Shown piece by piece: positions 61,456-64,000 of a DNA stretch of 64,000 nucleotides. Source of the DNA: Actinomycetes bacterium (lineage in GTDB: Bacteria; Actinomycetota; Coriobacteriia; Coriobacteriales; Atopobiaceae). Below the pieces are notes generated by a model that saw only the letters and a program-made list of their open reading frames with translations, had not been told where the DNA came from and searched no databases. Location: NCBI GenBank assembly GCA_029546925.1, contig JAKPQM010000036.1, positions 1 through 64,000 of the forward strand, read 5' to 3'. Both the position numbers and the translations under genes were made by a program. Within the stretch, counting starts at the first letter, position 1. Each line of letters begins with the position of its first letter.

Positions 61456-61625
61456 TGTTATTCTAACAATTACCACTATCCTGTCAACGTTCGGGGATAT
61501 TTTTTCTTATTCACAGAAAATATCAGTTAAAACCACTTGTTTTCTACATTTCCTCGGGTATAATCCATAGCAACGTTAGTTGTTGTTTCGAAAGTGTATA
61601 GCGCCCTTTCGCTGTTGAAACAACA
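61456..61625. promoter_or_regulatory. Divergent control region of the mannitol-PTS locus
   Basis: AT-rich region between the dehydrogenase and PTS genes. TGTTATTCTAACA (61456-61468) is a near-perfect dyad suited to the DeoR protein; GATATTTT (61496-61503) and AAAATATC (61517-61524) form another. The PTS promoter is TTGTTT (61537-61542), 16 bases, TATAAT (61559-61564). In the leader TGTTGTTTC (61581-61589) pairs with GAAACAACA (61617-61625), with an inner CGAAAG/CTTTCG stem, giving a hairpin 40 bases before the start codon. Confidence 0.65.
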
Positions 61626-61665
61626 TATCATCTGTCGCAATGCCACTACTTGGAGAGGAGTTTCA

Positions 61666-63528
61666 ATGGCATCGATACGCGAATCCGTGTCACGGTTCGG
61701 CAAGTTCCTCAGCTCGATGGTCATGCCCAACATCGGAGCCTTCATCGCATGGGGTTTCATTACCGCGCTGTTCATCGACACGGGCTGGATCCCCAACGCC
61801 GACTTCAGCCAGATCGTCGGCCCTATGCTCAGCTATCTCATCCCTATCCTCATTGCCGGTCAGGGCGGTGAGATCGTAGGCGGCAAGCGCGGCCGCGTCA
61901 TCGCCTCGATCGCCATCGTGGGCGCCATCGTGGGCTCCGAGTACACCATGCTCATGGGTGCCATGCTCGTCGGCCCGCTCGCCGGTTGGATCATCAAGAA
62001 GTGGGACGCCTGGTCCAAGACCTGGATCCCGGCGGGCTTCGAGATGCTCATCGATAACTTCTCGCTCGGCATCCTCGGCCTTCTGCTCACGCTCTTCAGC
62101 TACGTGGCAGTCGGCCCGTTCATGGGAGCCATCCTCGTCATCCTCACCGCCGGCGTGCAGGTGCTCACCAACCTCAACCTCGTACCGCTCCTCGCCATCT
62201 TCATCGAGCCGGCCAAGGTGCTCTTCCTCAACAATGCCATCAACCACGGCATCTTCACCCCCATCGGTACCACGCAGGTCGCCGAAGCGGGCAAGTCGAT
62301 CATGTTCATGCTCGAGGCCAACCCCGGCCCCGGTCTGGGCGTCCTGCTCGCCTACATGTTCTTCTCCAAGGATAAGACCACGCGTCAGTCTGCGCCCGGA
62401 GCCGCTATCATCCACTTCCTCGGCGGCATCCATGAGATCTACTTCCCCTACGTGCTCATAAATCCTGCGGTCATCATCGCCCCGATCGTGGGCAACATCG
62501 CAGCCATCTTCTGGTTCACCATCACCGGCTGCGGCCTCGTCAGCCCCGCATCGCCCGGCTCGATCATCGCCTTCATGTCGATGAGTGCGCCCGGCACGCA
62601 CATCATGACTCTGCTCGGCATCGTCATCGCCGCAGTCATCTCGTTCCTGATCGCCGCACCGATCGTCCGTCGTGCCAGCGTCAAAGACCTTTCCGAAGCA
62701 CAGGCCGAGGTCTCCGACATGAAGGCCGCAGCCGCCGGCACTGCTACCAGCAGCGTACGCTCCGGTTTCGGCGACAAGATCATCTTCGCCTGCGACGCCG
62801 GCATGGGTTCCTCCGCCATGGGCGCAACCCGCTTCCGCAACCGGATCAAACTCGATCGCCCCGATTGCATCGTCGAGCACTCCTCTGTCGATGAGGTTCC
62901 TGCAGACGCCAGCATCGTCGTCGTCCAGCGCAACCTCGCCCCGCGTGTCCAGACAAGCGCTCCCAATGCGCAGCTCGTGCTCATCGACAACTTCCTAGCC
63001 GATCCCGCCCTCGACCAGCTCTACAACGACCTCGTGAGCATATCCGCCCAGTCCGGTGTGGGCAAGGTGGATGTCGCCAGCGCCGAAAAGGCCGGAGGGC
63101 GCGAGGGCGCCATCGCCATCGACCGCGACGGCATCAAACTCGGCTGCCCGTCGGTCAGCAAGGACGAGGCCATCCAAGCCTCCGGCGAGCTGCTCCTAGC
63201 CCATGGCGCCATCGACAAGGACTACATCACCGCAATGCACGAGCGCGAGCGCGTCCAGAGCGTCTACATGGGCATGGGCGTCGCTATCCCGCACGGCACC
63301 AACGAGGCGAAGGGCAGCGTCAAGAAAACCTGCGTCACGCTCCACCAGTATCCCGAGGGAGTGGACTGGGGCGAGGGGAAGGCCTATCTGGTCTTCGGTC
63401 TCGCCGGTGTCGACGGCGAGCACCTGCAAGTGCTCGCGAATATCGCAAAGGCCCTTGAGGACGAGAGCATCGTCGAGAAGATGTGCACCACCGACGATAT
63501 CGACTGGCTCCTGAGCGTCCTGTCGTAA
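61666..63528 (+). CDS. mtlA: PTS mannitol transporter, subunits IICBA
   Basis: A 620-residue single-chain permease. The IIC domain (residues 1 to about 340) starts ESVSRFGKFLSSMVMPNIGAFIAWG and contains GGIHEIYFPYVL, the mannitol-family signature. The IIB domain carries IIFACDAGMGSSAMG with the phosphocysteine at about 376. The IIA domain (from about residue 475) ends the protein with the phosphohistidine in GVAIPHGTNEAKG (about His543). GGAGAGGAG precedes ATG 61666. No mannitol-1-phosphate dehydrogenase (mtlD) is seen; the divergent zinc dehydrogenase may take its place. A terminator hairpin follows. Confidence 0.95.
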   Translation: MASIRESVSRFGKFLSSMVMPNIGAFIAWGFITALFIDTGWIPNADFSQIVGPMLSYLIPILIAGQGGEIVGGKRGRVIASIAIVGAIVGSEYTMLMGAMLVGPLAGWIIKKWDAWSKTWIPAGFEMLIDNFSLGILGLLLTLFSYVAVGPFMGAILVILTAGVQVLTNLNLVPLLAIFIEPAKVLFLNNAINHGIFTPIGTTQVAEAGKSIMFMLEANPGPGLGVLLAYMFFSKDKTTRQSAPGAAIIHFLGGIHEIYFPYVLINPAVIIAPIVGNIAAIFWFTITGCGLVSPASPGSIIAFMSMSAPGTHIMTLLGIVIAAVISFLIAAPIVRRASVKDLSEAQAEVSDMKAAAAGTATSSVRSGFGDKIIFACDAGMGSSAMGATRFRNRIKLDRPDCIVEHSSVDEVPADASIVVVQRNLAPRVQTSAPNAQLVLIDNFLADPALDQLYNDLVSISAQSGVGKVDVASAEKAGGREGAIAIDRDGIKLGCPSVSKDEAIQASGELLLAHGAIDKDYITAMHERERVQSVYMGMGVAIPHGTNEAKGSVKKTCVTLHQYPEGVDWGEGKAYLVFGLAGVDGEHLQVLANIAKALEDESIVEKMCTTDDIDWLLSVLS

Positions 63529-63550
63529 GCGCTTCTCAGCCCCCTCTCGC

Positions 63551-63586
63551 ATGCGGCCCGCCCCGATCATTCGGGACGGGCCGCAT
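63551..63586 (+). terminator. Terminator hairpin of mtlA
   Basis: ATGCGGCCCG pairs with CGGGCCGCAT and inner CCCGA with TCGGG around TCAT, 22 bases after the mtlA stop. A strong stem with only a short T-run. Confidence 0.75.
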
Positions 63587-63589
63587 CTT

Positions 63590-63687
63590 CTGCACGCCGG
63601 AGGATGCACACTAGGGACGGTCCTTCCTGTGCATTTTTCTGCACGCTGGGGGGTGCACACCAGGGACGGTCCTTCCTGTGCATTTTT
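63590..63687. repeat. Two tandem 49-bp repeats
   Basis: Units at 63590-63638 and 63639-63687 differ at only a few positions. Each contains an imperfect palindrome TGCACA...TGTGCA around GGGACGGTCC and ends in TTTTT, so each could also act as a terminator-like hairpin. Directly downstream of the mtlA terminator. Confidence 0.8.
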
Positions 63688-63704
63688 TAGCGGGTGCTCA
63701 TTAG

Positions 63705-63804
63705 CCCCTTTCACGAACATCCCAGCTAAAACGCGAACATCCCGCAGTTGTTCGCGAACATCCCGGGGATGTTCATGTTCACATTGGAGTGTTCGTGGAA
63801 AGGG
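63705..63804. repeat. 100-bp repeat with terminal inverted repeats, copy 2
   Basis: Exactly 100 bases, about 86% identical to the element at 34051-34150, including the GAACATCCC repeats, CATCCCGGGGATG centre and TGTTCGTGGAAAGGG end. Its left end has one shift (CCCCTTTCACG). A solo left-end-like piece, CTCTTTCCACGAACACC, follows at 63841-63857. Confidence 0.85.
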
Positions 63805-63908
63805 CCTCTCGATGTGGTGTCTTATCGCGAATTCTTTGAACTCTTTCCACGAACACCGAAGCATGGCGGGGCTTGAACGCTGCGGATGTGATGGGTTGCA
63901 GGATAGTC

Positions 63909-64000
63909 TTACGCCATAAGGCTGCGAATCGTCCTCGCAACATTGCCGTCGGCCTTGGATAGCTCCGCTCGGCATACGTTTTCAGATGCTCCCGAGATGG
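63909..64000 (-). CDS. C-terminal end of a gene cut by the window edge, possibly murQ-like
   Basis: Thirty codons in frame to a TAA at 63909-63911, ending ELSKADGNVARTIRSLMA. The pattern of a final helix A-L-x-x-A-D/N-G-x-V-x-x-A-I resembles the C-terminus of N-acetylmuramic acid 6-phosphate etherase (MurQ), but 30 residues are too few to be sure and UBA-like tails also look like this. The bulk of the gene lies to the right of the window. Confidence 0.35.
   Translation of the reverse strand, partial: ISGASENVCRAELSKADGNVARTIRSLMA

Noticed and set aside
59333-61570. Plus-strand frame of 745 codons
   Set aside because: Antisense to deoR and the zinc dehydrogenase; no family resemblance.

Overview
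The window looks like chromosome from a high-GC, fermentative, sugar-using actinobacterium, most likely class Coriobacteriia (Collinsella/Olsenella-like). This is inferred from gene content and base composition: a TsaB-RimI-TsaD fusion, DUF1846, Elp3, LuxS, several PTS systems and glycosidases, and no respiratory genes. No rRNA, tRNA, CRISPR array or replication origin was seen.

Layout. 0-9.4 kb: GNAT, DUF1846, a MarR regulator with a His-rich tail, msrA, a divergent pair of a Trm9-like methyltransferase and Elp3, then luxS with a hydrolase, facing an AI-2E-type permease. 9.4-15.5 kb: a toxin-antitoxin-like HTH-DUF3990/partner pair behind a 34-bp palindrome, a COG0523 GTPase, deoC and a sugar oxidoreductase. 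15.6-24.2 kb: a Tat-lipoprotein GH3 glucosidase with a TetR regulator, a two-component system, a small lipoprotein, a TcmP-like methyltransferase and a MerR/TipAS regulator. 24.6-28.7 kb: AraC, GH1 phospho-glucosidase and PTS IIBC for beta-glucosides. 29-36 kb is the most accessory-looking stretch: rhodanese lipoprotein, a membrane-anchored SF2 helicase, DUF488, a DUF6429 gene broken by an in-frame TGA, an RHH-YfbU fusion and repeats. 36.4-52.9 kb is mostly housekeeping: LCP protein, a polyferredoxin, ychF, groESL, nadE, the tsaB-rimI-tsaD fusion, glutathione peroxidase, a CDF transporter, glgP and AraC. 53-59 kb is a tight operon glmS-acpS-nnr-alr-udg-tsaE. 59.4-63.5 kb is a DeoR/dehydrogenase/mannitol-PTS locus. 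The right edge holds the C-terminal end of one more gene.

Themes. (1) tRNA modification: an Elp3 homologue beside a protein with the Trm9/ALKBH8 methyltransferase signature could form a compact wobble-uridine (cm5U to mcm5U) pathway; the t6A genes appear as a three-domain fusion plus tsaE. (2) Regulated carbohydrate uptake: GH3/TetR, GH1/PTS/AraC and mtlA/DeoR. (3) Many different palindromic intergenic repeats: a 100-bp element with 20-bp terminal inverted repeats in two copies, a 95-bp-period array around TGACTGTACAGTCA, a 55-bp inverted repeat, 49-bp tandem repeats, and a perfect 68-bp palindrome lying in frame inside the tsaB domain.

The best candidates for something undescribed are the Elp3/Trm9-like pair, the in-frame palindrome in tsaB, and the helicase carrying two membrane segments. 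All functional statements come from reading motifs by eye; no database search was run.
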